DNA of 64,000 nucleotides from Pelagomonas calceolata (GCA_918797485.1 CAKKNE010000002.1:3190501-3254500); one strand, 5' to 3'. Shown: positions 8,629-17,987, numbered from the stretch's first letter. Notes: generated by a model from the letters alone, not told the origin. Program-made: numbers and translations.

Positions 8629-11307
8629 CTAGGGGTAGGACGGCTCCTCGGATGATGAAGGCGCGTCGCCCGGCGGCGTGGACGCGTCGGCCGCCGACAC
8701 CCAGCCCTTCTGCGCGAAGGAGAAGACTTGCGTCGCCGTCGACTTGGCCGACGTCTTCATCGACTCGTCGAAGGAGTTGTAGCGGTCGATCTCCGACTGG
8801 GGGATCGACTTGCGCGCCCGCGAGACGGCCTCCTCGAAGTGCTCCTTGGACACGAAGGGGAGTTGCGCCTCGCCGGCCTGTTCGCGCCGGACGGCGTCCT
8901 TGACCGCGTTCTTGGCCGCGCGCTGGCAGATCTCGGAGATGTCCGCCCCCGAAAAACCCTCCGTGAAGTCCGCTAATTTTTCCAGGTTTACCTTTGGATC
9001 TAGAGGCGCTTTCCTGAGTGATGCCTGGAAGACGGATAGTCTCGAGTCCCTATCAGGCAAAGGAATATGGATGAGCTGGTCCAAGCGACCTGGCCGTGTC
9101 ACAGCAGGATCCAGGATGTCGGGCCGGTTCGTCGCACCGATCACAAAAACGTTCTTCTGGCCCACGGCGTCGATCTCCGCGAGGATCTGGTTCATGACGC
9201 GGTCTCCCGCCTCCGAGCCGCCTGAACTTCCGGATCTAGCTTTGGCAATAGAATCCATCTCGTCGAAGAACAGGATGCACGGGGCGGCCGCGCGAGCTTT
9301 ATCGAACAAGCTTCGGACGTTCGCCTCGGACTCGCCGAACCACATCGTCAACAATTCAGGCCCTTTCACGGAGATGAAGTTCGCCCCGCATTCATTGGCA
9401 ACAGCCTTGGCAATGAGAGTTTTACCGCAACCGGGAGGGCCATAAAACAGCACGCCCTTCGAAGGAGGCATGCCAAATTTCTCATATTCTCCGGCAAATT
9501 GCACGGGATATTCAACCGTCTCTTTCAGCTCCGTCTTCACGTTCTCGAGGCCGCCGACGTCGGCCCAGGAGACGTCGGGCACCTCGACGACCGACTCTCG
9601 CAGCGAGGAAGGATTGCACGTCTTGGCCGCTTTTGTGAAGTGCGCCTTCGAGACTTTGAGGTGGTCCGGGTCCAGGTCCAACTGCTCGGCCAAAGCCGCC
9701 CAGGAGGCCTCCTGCCGTTCCTCATCGAGCATGCCTTCCGTGAAGGGCGCGTTCGACTCGGCGTCGCGTAATGCGCCTCTCACACACAGTAAAGCGGCTT
9801 CCGTGCACAGTTGCGCCAGATCCGCCCCGACGAAACCATGACAATCTCGCGCGACGTCGTCCAAGTCCACATCGTCCTCCAAAGCCATATGTCGCGTCTT
9901 CACTGTGAGGATTTCCCGTCTCGCCGCCTCGTCGGGCACCTCCAGGGCTACCTCTCTGTCTAGTCTACCGAACCGTCGGACCGCCGCATCCAATTCGTTG
10001 GGCGCGCCCGTGGCTGCCAATACGACAACACCGGAATTACTTCGTAGACCGTCCATCAGTGTCAACAACTGAGCACAGACCCGCTTGTCCTGCTCCGAGT
10101 CGGCCTTGTCCCGCTTCTGGGCGATGGCTTCGAGCTCGTCGATCATGACGACGGAGGGCGCGTTTCGTTCCGCGGACGCAAATTTAGCTCTTAACAACTC
10201 TTCTGCTTCGCCGGACTTCTTGGACGCGACGTCGCCGCCGTTCAGCTGCTCGACGTGGGCTCCCGACTCGTAGGCCGCCGCTCTCAGTAAGGTGGTCTTG
10301 CCACAGCCCGGCGGGCCATGCAACAACACACCTCGAGGGGGATCCACACCTAGTGATCGAAATAGCTCAGGCGAATGCAAGGGCATCTCCAGGACCTCCC
10401 GCAACACATCGATGTGATGACTGCATCCCCCAACATCAGCATAAGTAGGCATCGTTAATGATTCATCGTCATAAGGCGAATCGCATATTAATGTGGTTGT
10501 TGAACCGATGATGGCCTCGTCTCCCGAGTAGGCGCCCTCGATACTCACGACCTTCCACTGGACGTCGTAGGTCTCGCCGTCCATGTCGAGCGGCGCCGTG
10601 AAGATCTGATTGAGCGATACGGGTCGTTCTTTCCCCCCAAAGTACGGGGCTAGACAGCCGTCAAATGCTATGTCATCTGCTGCGGCGTCGTCACTTCCAA
10701 GGGCGTCCTTGAGCGGTTCTGGTAGGGTTTCCCTTAATGGTGCTACCGAACAAGATAAAGCTTCTCCTAGCTGCACGCCGTGCAGCGTGACGGCACTACC
10801 GGTGAAGGCGGCGTTGTCCGCGACGTTCTTTGAGAGTACGGCTGCGGCACCTTCTGTCGATTGGTCTAATCTTGAAACGCGCGCGACTGACTTTTGCCGC
10901 CTAGACCCGTGGACGCGGACGCAGTCGCCCTCGTCGAGATCCAGCGTGGCGAGGGCGTCGTCGGACAGCTCTATACTGGAAGCGTCGAGGTCGGAAATAG
11001 ACGCGTCGACGGACGCCGTGGGGAAGTCGCGCGGCGGCGGCGGCGGCGGCCGTTCCACAACTTCCGGGGCTTCTTCCTCCTCGTCTTCCTCCTCTTCCTC
11101 TTCAACAACAACCTTCTTCTTGGCCTTCTTCTTTTTCCGGGTTTTCGTCGAGCCGCCCCGCAGCAGGTAGAGCTCGCTCGCCGCCGCGGACCGCGCGGCG
11201 AGCTCGCCCTTGGTGCGCGGCCCGAGCCAGCTCGTCAGCAGGCGCCGGGTCACCGACCCCTCGGCGAGCAGCGCGAGGGCCGCTAGCCGCAGCAGTGTGC
11301 GCAGCAT
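8629..11307 (-). CDS. CDC48: Cdc48/p97 AAA+ ATPase with signal peptide (organelle-type Cdc48)
   Basis: 892 residues, about 85 longer than usual Cdc48, the excess being N-terminal. A hydrophobic leader (1-20) is followed by a basic stretch, a Lys tract (55-66), an acidic tract (69-82), polyproline, and then the Cdc48 N-domain. D1 has Walker A GPPGCGKT (331-338), Walker B MIDE (388-391) and the arginine finger region RRFGRLDRE. D2 has Walker A GPPGCGKT (623-630), FFDE (680-683), ATNRPDILD and RPGRLD. Two D1 features differ from canonical Cdc48: Cys for Thr in Walker A, and ATGAPN where sensor 1 is normally ATNRPN. The leader points away from the cytosol. In algae with red complex plastids a symbiont-derived Cdc48 drives the SELMA protein-import machinery in the periplastidal space, which this could be. 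That assignment is inference. Confidence 0.88.
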   Translation of the reverse strand: MLRTLLRLAALALLAEGSVTRRLLTSWLGPRTKGELAARSAAASELYLLRGGSTKTRKKKKAKKKVVVEEEEEEDEEEEAPEVVERPPPPPPRDFPTASVDASISDLDASSIELSDDALATLDLDEGDCVRVHGSRRQKSVARVSRLDQSTEGAAAVLSKNVADNAAFTGSAVTLHGVQLGEALSCSVAPLRETLPEPLKDALGSDDAAADDIAFDGCLAPYFGGKERPVSLNQIFTAPLDMDGETYDVQWKVVSIEGAYSGDEAIIGSTTTLICDSPYDDESLTMPTYADVGGCSHHIDVLREVLEMPLHSPELFRSLGVDPPRGVLLHGPPGCGKTTLLRAAAYESGAHVEQLNGGDVASKKSGEAEELLRAKFASAERNAPSVVMIDELEAIAQKRDKADSEQDKRVCAQLLTLMDGLRSNSGVVVLAATGAPNELDAAVRRFGRLDREVALEVPDEAARREILTVKTRHMALEDDVDLDDVARDCHGFVGADLAQLCTEAALLCVRGALRDAESNAPFTEGMLDEERQEASWAALAEQLDLDPDHLKVSKAHFTKAAKTCNPSSLRESVVEVPDVSWADVGGLENVKTELKETVEYPVQFAGEYEKFGMPPSKGVLFYGPPGCGKTLIAKAVANECGANFISVKGPELLTMWFGESEANVRSLFDKARAAAPCILFFDEMDSIAKARSGSSGGSEAGDRVMNQILAEIDAVGQKNVFVIGATNRPDILDPAVTRPGRLDQLIHIPLPDRDSRLSVFQASLRKAPLDPKVNLEKLADFTEGFSGADISEICQRAAKNAVKDAVRREQAGEAQLPFVSKEHFEEAVSRARKSIPQSEIDRYNSFDESMKTSAKSTATQVFSFAQKGWVSAADASTPPGDAPSSSEEPSYP

Positions 11308-11616
11308 CGTGCCGCGGGCCCGACTGCAAGCCTACAAGCTTGGACAGCAAGTCCTTTGAGCGAGAGCCGCAGCGATTGCTGGATTCCGTGCGTGATCGCT
11401 GGTCGTATGCAGCAGTGTGGAGGGCTTGGTGCCTTTTCGAGGATCAGCGTCGCGCACCGTCGCCCAAGAGACGCGCCTCCTCCTTGCATCCACGCGGTAC
11501 TACAACCAATTTTGGAAACCTAAATTGCGTCTACGAGCCCTATTGGCACCCTTGGGACGCCTCTTGGAGCCTGTGAACGAGTTTTGGCAGACACAAAACC
11601 CGCGCTCGAGTTTCGG

Positions 11617-11624
11617 CTGGCTGC
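11617..11624 (+). repeat. Left copy of 8-bp target-site duplication
   Basis: CTGGCTGC directly flanks the inverted-repeat element at 11625. The same octamer recurs at 12091-12098 on the other side. Confidence 0.7.
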
Positions 11625-12090
11625 ATGGGGGGGGACACAAAAATGGGAGGGCGGGTTCTCGATGAGCCTTGCTTCAGCAGTTCCGGGGATTTGTCCGGAG
11701 GGAGGCCTCTAGCCGGCTCGTCGACCAAACCTCGTGTTTGGGGACGGCCGATTCGGGACCCTAAATTGGCCGTCGTCGTGCCATTAAGCGCCTCTACCGA
11801 GCCGCAGGCTGCTCCTACGCAAAAACTTCATCGATGGCGCACCGTCAGTGGGCCCTCACGGACATCGTCAAGCAGTGGCTGTTGATACCGGCACGCCGCG
11901 GCGGAGATACGGGGCTGCCAATTGCATCGGTGCGGTAATATTAGGGTCCCGAATCGGCCGTCCCCAAACGCGAGGTTTGGTCGACGAGCGGGCTAGAGGC
12001 CTCCCTCTGGACAAATCCCCGGAACTGCTGAAGCAAGGCTCATCGAGGTCTTGCGCTAGAACCCGGTTTGGGGTTAGTGTCCCCCCCCCT
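11625..12090. mobile_element. Non-autonomous inverted-repeat DNA transposon (MITE-like), 466 bp
   Basis: The termini are ATGGGGGGGGACAC (left) and, read inwards from the right, AGGGGGGGGGACAC. Inside are two 105-bp arms, 11660-11764 and 11941-12045, that are inverted copies of each other with three mismatches by eye. About 176 bp of unrelated sequence lies between them. The element is flanked by an exact 8-bp direct repeat, CTGGCTGC. It has no convincing ORF. Long inverted repeats plus an 8-bp duplication fit a cut-and-paste element (hAT-like by duplication length, but the G-run terminus is not a standard hAT end). The near-identical arms suggest recent activity. It sits 142 bp upstream of the next gene's start codon. 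Confidence 0.8.
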
Positions 12091-12098
12091 CTGGCTGC
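12091..12098 (+). repeat. Right copy of 8-bp target-site duplication
   Basis: CTGGCTGC, identical to 11617-11624. Confidence 0.7.
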
Positions 12099-12231
12099 CG
12101 CGCGACGAGCTCGCGTAGCGCCGTGCGGTCACGTAGGAATCGACGAGAGTGCCTTCCTCCGATTCTCCATCTATTGATCATCAACTGGCTGCCCTTCACT
12201 CAGCAGTGCCACACTGTGCAATCAATCAGGA

Positions 12232-12804
12232 ATGGAGGGCCAACGCATCACGCTGGACCCCACAGCACATACCTCATTCGCAGAACGCCTCGCCGCGGCG
12301 GAGCGCGCGCGCGCCGGGCGCGGCGCCGCGCCGGACGACGAGGGCGAGCGCAAGGGCGCGACGACGCTGTTCCTCTACGGCGCGTTGCTGGTCGCCTGCG
12401 CGGCCGTCGCGGGGCAGACCGAGTTCGACGAGGCCCTGGAGCGTGTCGCGGCGGACGCCGTCCTCAAACTCGCGCACGGCGGCGGCGTCGCGATCGTCTG
12501 CGCGTTCTCGCTGCACCGCAGCGAAACGCGGCCCGGGCGCAGACGAGGCGTCCAGTCCAACGCCGCGAAGTACCTGCTCTGCGCCCTGGGCGCGAACTTC
12601 GCGTGGCGCGCGTACCGGCTCCGGGGCGCCGCGCCGCTCGACGAAGAGGGAGAGGTGCCCGAGGCGGCCCAGGCGCTCGCGGCCGTCATCCTGCTCCTGG
12701 GCCTCGTGGGGCTGCTGGCTTCTTGCTTCGAGGGCGCGGGCCAGCAGCGCGACCGGCGCCGGCGCGCGATCGCCGAGTACTCGCGGCGGGCGAAGGTCGA
12801 GTAA
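12232..12804 (+). CDS. Small multi-pass membrane protein, unknown
   Basis: 190 residues. The N-terminus is hydrophilic (to about 42). Hydrophobic segments follow at about 43-62 (TTLFLYGALLVACAAVAG), 78-92 (weaker), 110-125 and 145-165 (ALAAVILLLGLVGLLASCF). The tail is very basic (QQRDRRRRAIAEYSRRAKVE). No family recognised. No dyad element is visible in its upstream region, which is instead occupied by the inverted-repeat transposon ending at 12090. Confidence 0.6.
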   Translation: MEGQRITLDPTAHTSFAERLAAAERARAGRGAAPDDEGERKGATTLFLYGALLVACAAVAGQTEFDEALERVAADAVLKLAHGGGVAIVCAFSLHRSETRPGRRRGVQSNAAKYLLCALGANFAWRAYRLRGAAPLDEEGEVPEAAQALAAVILLLGLVGLLASCFEGAGQQRDRRRRAIAEYSRRAKVE

Positions 12805-12922
12805 ATGTCTTGTTGTTTGCTACTTTCCTGTGTCTTGCTGCGGGGACGTTTCTCAGGCCAGAGAGGGCTTTGGGAGTTTTTCGACGCTTTTGACGACGCT
12901 TTGGCGGCTCGGATTAAAACGT

Positions 12923-12946
12923 GCTAGCGACCTGAAACACACTAGC
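12923..12946 (-). promoter_or_regulatory. Dyad promoter element, 18-bp class (kinesin upstream)
   Basis: GCTAGCGACCTG then AAACACACTAGC. CTAG cores at 12924 and 12942. It lies 290 bp upstream of the kinesin ATG, in the tandem gap 12805-13235. Confidence 0.7.
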
Positions 12947-13178
12947 TCTAATCGGCTGTTGTAGTCTAACAACCCTTGCTACGCGCAGCGCCGGCCAAAA
13001 TACGGCCGCCAAATCCTTGTACGCAAGCCTATACACTCTGGCACGCGGCTGAACGCGAAAAATCGCACCGAACGGCGTCCCTCGCGCCGATTGACGGCGT
13101 TAAGCGCTCGAGGCCGTCGCAGCGCATTTTGACGCCCCGCTCGCGCCCCGCAGGCAGCGCGCGAGCTAGTGAAGGGAT

Positions 13179-13235
13179 AGCAAGCAGCGCGCAACGAAAA
13201 AAAACAGCAAGCAACGCGCAACGAAAAAAAAAAAG
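13179..13235 (+). repeat. Tandem A-rich leader repeat immediately before kinesin ATG
   Basis: Two ~27-30 bp units, each reading AGCAAGC(A)(G/A)CGCGCAACG followed by 8-11 A residues, at 13179-13205 and 13206-13235. The second A-run ends one base before the ATG. This is probably the 5' untranslated leader. Confidence 0.65.
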
Positions 13236-15728
13236 ATGCCGACGCGCCGCGGCTCGATCCAGCTCGGCGGCGCGCCGGCGCCGGTCGAGGACAGCGCCAT
13301 GCGCGCGGTGGACGTCGGCGCGGCGGTGGAGGGCCGCGACTCCTTCGGCGAGGAGGACGACGACGAGGTGCCGGTCAAGGTGCTGGCCTCGGACTTTGAC
13401 TCGGCCGCGATGGCGCCGCCGCCGCCGCGGGCGCCGGCGCCGGCGCGCGAGGAGTCGCTCCAGGTCTTCTGCCGCCTGCGGCCGCTGGCGCGGGGCGAGC
13501 AGGGCGGCGTCGTCGACGTCATGGACCCGCACACGATCCGGTCGGCGCCGCCGGCCGCGACGCAGCGGCACGCGTCGCACCACGTGCGGCGCGAGGCGCG
13601 GGACTACACGTTCGCGCGCGTGTTTGACGCGGCGGCGACACAAAATGAAGTCTACGAGCGCACGACGGCGCCGCTCGTCGACGGACTGTTTGGAGGACGG
13701 TCCGCTTTGTTATTCACCTACGGCGTGACGAACGCGGGCAAGAGCTACACGATGATGGGCAGCCCCGAGGACAATGATACGGCGGGCCTCCTGCCGCGGT
13801 CGCTCGGCGCGATCTTGGCGAGGGCCGAGGACCAGCGGTGCGAGGTGCGCCTGAGCTTCCTCGAGATCTACAACGAGCACGTTTATGATCTGATGGCCCC
13901 GACGGGCCGCTGGGCCAAGCGCCGCGCGTTGAGGGTTAAGGACGTCACGACCAGGATCGAGGTCGCGAATCTCACTTCCACGAGGGTGACGTCGGCGGCG
14001 CACGGCTTGGAGCTCTGCCGCGCGGCGCAATCACAACGAAAGACGTCGAAGACGGGCCTCAACCAGACGTCGTCGCGGTCCCACGCGATCTGTAGCTTGG
14101 AGGTCCGGAACGCGGCCGGCGCGTCCACGCAGCTCATGCTCGTCGATTTAGCTGGAAGTGAAAGAGGAGACCGCACGGGCGCCGCCGTGGGCGGCGCGCG
14201 CCAGAAGGAGGCGAACCACATCAACCAGTCCATCTCGCGGTTGATGAACTGTTTGAGAGTGGTCCGAGAAAAGCAGCACCACCCCTCTTCATCTCTGTGC
14301 GTGCCCTGGCGCGAGTCGAAGCTGACGCACCTCTTCCAGTACCTGCTCCAGCCGCCGAACGACGGCCAAATTGCAAGGGTCAGCATGGTCGTCTGCGCGT
14401 CGCCCGCCGCTGCGGATCATTCGGAAACGACGTATGTGGTCGGCAACGCGGCCCAGGCCAAGGCCGTGGCCATCGTGGCGCCGCCGCAAAACCAGCAGCG
14501 GGCGGCGCCGACGCGGAACCAGAACTACGATCGGAACGGGCGTCGGGTGGTCGAGGGCCAACAGACGCAACCGATCCCGAAGAAGCGCAAGGTGCCCGGC
14601 GGCGCGCGGCCGTCGCAGGAGAGCCTCGCGGACACGGCGTCGACTACTTCTGATTTGGAGTCTGAGGTTACTGCTCTGAAGGCCGCTCTCACGGCCGCCC
14701 ACGAGCGCATCTCGGAGGTGGAGCGCGAGGTGCGCGCCGAGTGCGCCGAGGAGATGGCTGCCACAATCCAGCGCATCCAGCAGGATTATGCGAGACGCGC
14801 GCGGCATTCGAGCGTCGCGGGCCCGCCTCCAGCACCGATGGATGTGGAGACCCAACCCGCACAACAAAGGGACCTCTGCAAGAGCGCGCGCAAGGCCCAG
14901 GACCGGGACCGGCTCGAGGCCTACGTCCTGGATTTGGAGGCGCAATTCCAAGAGGCGGAAGAGGAATTGGAGCGGGTCCGCGCGGCCAAGGACGCCGAAA
15001 TTACTTCATTGCAAGCGCAGCACGGCGACGGCGTGCCGCGGGCGGAGTACGACGCCGTCTGTCATAGATTGGAGCAGCTTGAAAGAGATGCCGCCGCGAG
15101 GCAGGCGGCGCGCGCGGAGGCCGAAGCGCAAAAACTGCGGGAGGCCGTGCGTGCCGCCGAGGCGGCGCAGGAGGCGCGCATTCAAGAAGCGGAGCGGCGC
15201 GCGGCGGCCGACGCCGACCGCGCGCGGCAAGCCCTCGAGGAGGCGTCGTCGGCGCGCGCCGCCGCGGACTCGTGCAAGGCGAAGTCGGACCGCGACGCCG
15301 CTTTATTAGAAGAAGCGACGCGGCGCGCCGAGGCCGCCGAGGCCGCCGTGAAGCACGCCGAGGCCATGGTCCAGCGCCAGCGCGAGTCGCTGCCGCCGCC
15401 GCCGCCGCCCATTTATGCTGATGCCGGGCCCGTCGTGCCGCCGGCGGCCGGCCCCTTCTCGCCCGCGAAGTCGCCGAAGAAGTCGCCGAAGCGCAAGAGC
15501 CCCGCGAAGAGCCCGGCCAAGGAGAACGCGTCGCCCCTCCGGAGCGTCATGGCGGCGCTGACCGGCTCGCCGAAGCGGACCAAGGCGCCGGCCGACGCGG
15601 CCCTCTCGCTCGACGCGCGCGCGCGCAAGATCAAGGACGAGCGCATCGCGCGCGCGAAGGCGCAGCGCGGCGGCGTCGCGACGGAGGTGCCCGTCGCCAA
15701 GCGCACGCGCGGCTACAAGATCCTCTGA
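13236..15728 (+). CDS. Kinesin-6-like motor protein
   Basis: 830 residues. The motor domain runs from about 75 to 415: entry strand LQVFCRLRPLA, P-loop GVTNAGKS (163-170), switch I SSRSHAICSLEV, switch II LVDLAGSER, then INQSISRLMNCL and WRESKLTHLFQYLL. The TNAGK(S/T) P-loop and ESKLTHLFQ match the kinesin-6 group (KIF20/KIF23), which acts in the central spindle and cytokinesis. The stalk (about 480-720) is Ala/Glu/Arg-rich coiled coil. A polyproline run follows. The tail has repeated SPKK/SPAK units, typical of DNA- or Cdk-targeted basic tails, and an AKENAS KEN-box-like degron. A KEN box would fit cell-cycle-regulated destruction. Subfamily placement is by motif only. Confidence 0.88.
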   Translation: MPTRRGSIQLGGAPAPVEDSAMRAVDVGAAVEGRDSFGEEDDDEVPVKVLASDFDSAAMAPPPPRAPAPAREESLQVFCRLRPLARGEQGGVVDVMDPHTIRSAPPAATQRHASHHVRREARDYTFARVFDAAATQNEVYERTTAPLVDGLFGGRSALLFTYGVTNAGKSYTMMGSPEDNDTAGLLPRSLGAILARAEDQRCEVRLSFLEIYNEHVYDLMAPTGRWAKRRALRVKDVTTRIEVANLTSTRVTSAAHGLELCRAAQSQRKTSKTGLNQTSSRSHAICSLEVRNAAGASTQLMLVDLAGSERGDRTGAAVGGARQKEANHINQSISRLMNCLRVVREKQHHPSSSLCVPWRESKLTHLFQYLLQPPNDGQIARVSMVVCASPAAADHSETTYVVGNAAQAKAVAIVAPPQNQQRAAPTRNQNYDRNGRRVVEGQQTQPIPKKRKVPGGARPSQESLADTASTTSDLESEVTALKAALTAAHERISEVEREVRAECAEEMAATIQRIQQDYARRARHSSVAGPPPAPMDVETQPAQQRDLCKSARKAQDRDRLEAYVLDLEAQFQEAEEELERVRAAKDAEITSLQAQHGDGVPRAEYDAVCHRLEQLERDAAARQAARAEAEAQKLREAVRAAEAAQEARIQEAERRAAADADRARQALEEASSARAAADSCKAKSDRDAALLEEATRRAEAAEAAVKHAEAMVQRQRESLPPPPPPIYADAGPVVPPAAGPFSPAKSPKKSPKRKSPAKSPAKENASPLRSVMAALTGSPKRTKAPADAALSLDARARKIKDERIARAKAQRGGVATEVPVAKRTRGYKIL

Positions 15729-15803
15729 AGCAGGAACCCCTCTCCCCTTTCCCTCCCCCGGTTTAAGCAGCCTGTTTATCGACAAATAGATTTAGTCTCG
15801 ACT

Positions 15804-16289
15804 TCAGATGTAGCCGAGGTACTGCGGCTTCCTCCCGCCGATGATTTTCTTCGACAGGACCGGCGCGGACGCGTGGCAGAGGGCCAGCGCGGCCGCGGCC
15901 CGCGCGGCCTGAGTGACGTGCGGCGCGACGGCCGCGGGCGCGTTCGTCGAGAGGGCCCCCAGCGCGGCCGCCCAGGCCGCGGCGTAGAGGGCCATCGTCA
16001 TCCAACACCGCGTCCGCGCCGTCGCGAGGGCGCCGACGGCGGTGACGACGAGGAGCGCGCCGACGGCGTCGTAAGCCGGTGCGCCGCCGGCGAGGTCGCA
16101 CCACGGCCCGCGCGCCGCGCAGAAATCGACCGGGTCCGTCAGCAGGTGATAGCCCGTCCAGAGCAGGACGACGGGAGTTATGCGGTAGAGGAGGGCGTAC
16201 AAAGCCACGTAGGCGAAGGTGCCCAGGAGGATGGCGGCGGACGTGAGGGTGGCTACCGCGCCGACGCCGAGCACTAATGCCTCAGGCAT
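15804..16289 (-). CDS. Four-helix membrane protein, unknown
   Basis: 161 residues, almost entirely hydrophobic, with segments at about 4-25, 27-50, 72-90 and 97-118 plus an amphipathic Ala-rich stretch, ending KKIIGGRKPQYLGYI. One predicted loop holds DFCAARGPWCDLAGG, with two cysteines that could pair. The KK near the C-terminus is compatible with ER residence but is not at the canonical position. No family recognised. A dyad element lies 143 bp upstream. Confidence 0.6.
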   Translation of the reverse strand: MPEALVLGVGAVATLTSAAILLGTFAYVALYALLYRITPVVLLWTGYHLLTDPVDFCAARGPWCDLAGGAPAYDAVGALLVVTAVGALATARTRCWMTMALYAAAWAAALGALSTNAPAAVAPHVTQAARAAAALALCHASAPVLSKKIIGGRKPQYLGYI

Positions 16290-16431
16290 GTTTGCTTGTG
16301 CAGCCTCTTGCTTTTGTGTCGCCTTGGAGGCTGCCCTTCGTCCTGGAGTGCTCTACGGTCCACGATTCGTGGAGTTTTGATGCCTTCGCGCCACAGGTGA
16401 CGTGCGAGCGAGCTGCCGAAACCAGAGAACT

Positions 16432-16455
16432 GCTAGTGTCTTACGTGCCGCTAGC
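16432..16455 (+). promoter_or_regulatory. Dyad promoter element, 18-bp class
   Basis: GCTAGTGTCTTAC then GTGCCGCTAGC. CTAG cores at 16433 and 16451. It lies 143 bp upstream of the minus-strand gene starting at 16289. Confidence 0.8.
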
Positions 16456-16552
16456 CCTCGGATCTAAACGCGGAGCCCTTGATTTGCGCGCGCGGTCTAT
16501 CGGTACATATCCCGGACATATGAGAGCTCACAATACAATTAAAACAGTCATC

Positions 16553-17773
16553 CTAGTCCGGCCGCAGCCGGTCGCCGGCGCGCGGCTTGTCGTACCCGTA
16601 AAATTCCGCGAGGCGCAGCATCTCCGCCGCGAGCGGCTTGTCGACGCGTCGCAGGTCGCGCCAGGACAGGCGCAGGCGCCCCTCGTTGCGCCGGTTCGCG
16701 CCGTCGTCGAACGGCCCGACTTCAAAAATCCGCTCCCACCGCTCGCGGAGCGCCGGCAGCCACGCGCGCCATCCGCGGTGCGCGCACGTCTCCGCGGCGG
16801 CGGCCAGCCGTTGAGGCGGCTTCGCGGCGGCCGCGGCCTTGGAAACGATGGCGCAAACGCCGTCGTCCTGCTCGACGCGGACGACGCCGGCCGCCGCGCC
16901 CTTTTTAATAAGAAGCTCGAGCGCGCCGTAGTAGGCCGCCCAGGCCCGGGCGAAGCCGTGCGCGCACGAGATTTGCGCGAGCGGCGCCTCCTCCAGCCCG
17001 ACAATGCGCGCCATGGCCAGGATCTGCGGCTCAACCGAACGCGTCCCGTTCGCGGCGAGCGCCCCGTCGCCGCAAAAACCAGCAACGAGGGACTCGACGG
17101 TGCGCAGCGGGTGTCTCACCAAAACGACGGGCTTCGGCGCCAGCTGGATGGGGCACGTGCCCTTGGCGCCGCAGCCGCGCCAGCGCCGCGCCGCCGCCGG
17201 GCACGCTTTCCGCCAGCATTGACCGATGCGCTTCATCGCGCCGCCCGGCGCCGCGCCGCGGTGGTCCCGCTCCTCGCCGCACTCGCCGCGCGCGTCCAAA
17301 AATATTAGTTGGGGGTGCCACGCGCGCTTCAGATTAGTCAAACAGAGCGGGTCCCGCTCCTTGTCGTCGAGCGGATCTAAATAAAGGAGCGCATGCGCGT
17401 AGCCGACGGCGCCGTCCCGCCCATCAAAGCGCTCGTGCGTCACGTCCAGCCCCAAGGCCCGCAGCTCGCGACTCGTGTGCACCGTCCCGGAACCCATCGC
17501 TCCGACGACGACCACGGACGCCACGCGCGACGGGGGTCCGTCCCGCAGGAGCGTGCAGAGCGTGTACGTGGCCACGCACGCTACGACGAACCGCGTCGCG
17601 CGCCACCGGCTCCGCGGCGGCGCGCGCGGCATGAGTCGCCGCCGCGGCGGGAGGCCGCGGTAGTAGCGCGGCGTCGGCCGCGGCGAGCGCACGGTCGGGT
17701 GCCAGCGCACGTGCGGGCTTCTCTCGGGCGGCGGCGGTGGCGGTGGCGGCGCGCTTTCCGTGTGGCGGCGCAT
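16553..17773 (-). CDS. Type II membrane sulfotransferase-like protein
   Basis: 406 residues. A Pro/Arg-rich cytosolic tail is followed by one membrane anchor (about 62-80, FVVACVATYTLCTLL) and a lumenal domain. VASVVVVGAMGSGTVHTSRE fits the 5'-phosphosulfate-binding loop of PAPS-dependent sulfotransferases. VVLVRHPLRTVESLVAGF fits the 3'-phosphate-binding strand (R-x-P-x-x...S). Paired cysteines (CWRKACPAAARRWRGCG) suggest lumenal disulfides. The product would modify glycans or glycoproteins in the Golgi. The acceptor cannot be deduced. The loop has Gly-Ser-Gly-Thr rather than the most common Arg-Ser-Gly-Thr, so activity is not certain. An internal Met near residue 48 is an alternative start. 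Confidence 0.65.
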   Translation of the reverse strand: MRRHTESAPPPPPPPPERSPHVRWHPTVRSPRPTPRYYRGLPPRRRLMPRAPPRSRWRATRFVVACVATYTLCTLLRDGPPSRVASVVVVGAMGSGTVHTSRELRALGLDVTHERFDGRDGAVGYAHALLYLDPLDDKERDPLCLTNLKRAWHPQLIFLDARGECGEERDHRGAAPGGAMKRIGQCWRKACPAAARRWRGCGAKGTCPIQLAPKPVVLVRHPLRTVESLVAGFCGDGALAANGTRSVEPQILAMARIVGLEEAPLAQISCAHGFARAWAAYYGALELLIKKGAAAGVVRVEQDDGVCAIVSKAAAAAKPPQRLAAAAETCAHRGWRAWLPALRERWERIFEVGPFDDGANRRNEGRLRLSWRDLRRVDKPLAAEMLRLAEFYGYDKPRAGDRLRPD

Positions 17774-17963
17774 TATTGCGTCCTCTTCTCCAGCGCACTC
17801 TTTGAGAGCTGAACCCAGACTGGCCTGTCTAAAAGCTGCGATGTCCCCTACGGCTTGTGATTGCCTGGGCGCGAGCGCACGCCTTCAAAGGCTTCAAAGG
17901 CTTTAATTCAAGCACACGTTTGGCATGCGTTCGGCCCGACAAGCCTGACCGCGAGAGGAGCGT

Positions 17964-17987
17964 GCTAGCGTAATGTAAGACACTAGC
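17964..17987 (-). promoter_or_regulatory. Dyad promoter element, 18-bp class (sulfotransferase / GNAT divergent promoter)
   Basis: GCTAGCGTAATG then TAAGACACTAGC. CTAG cores at 17965 and 17983. It lies 191 bp from the minus start and 83 bp from the plus start. Confidence 0.8.
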
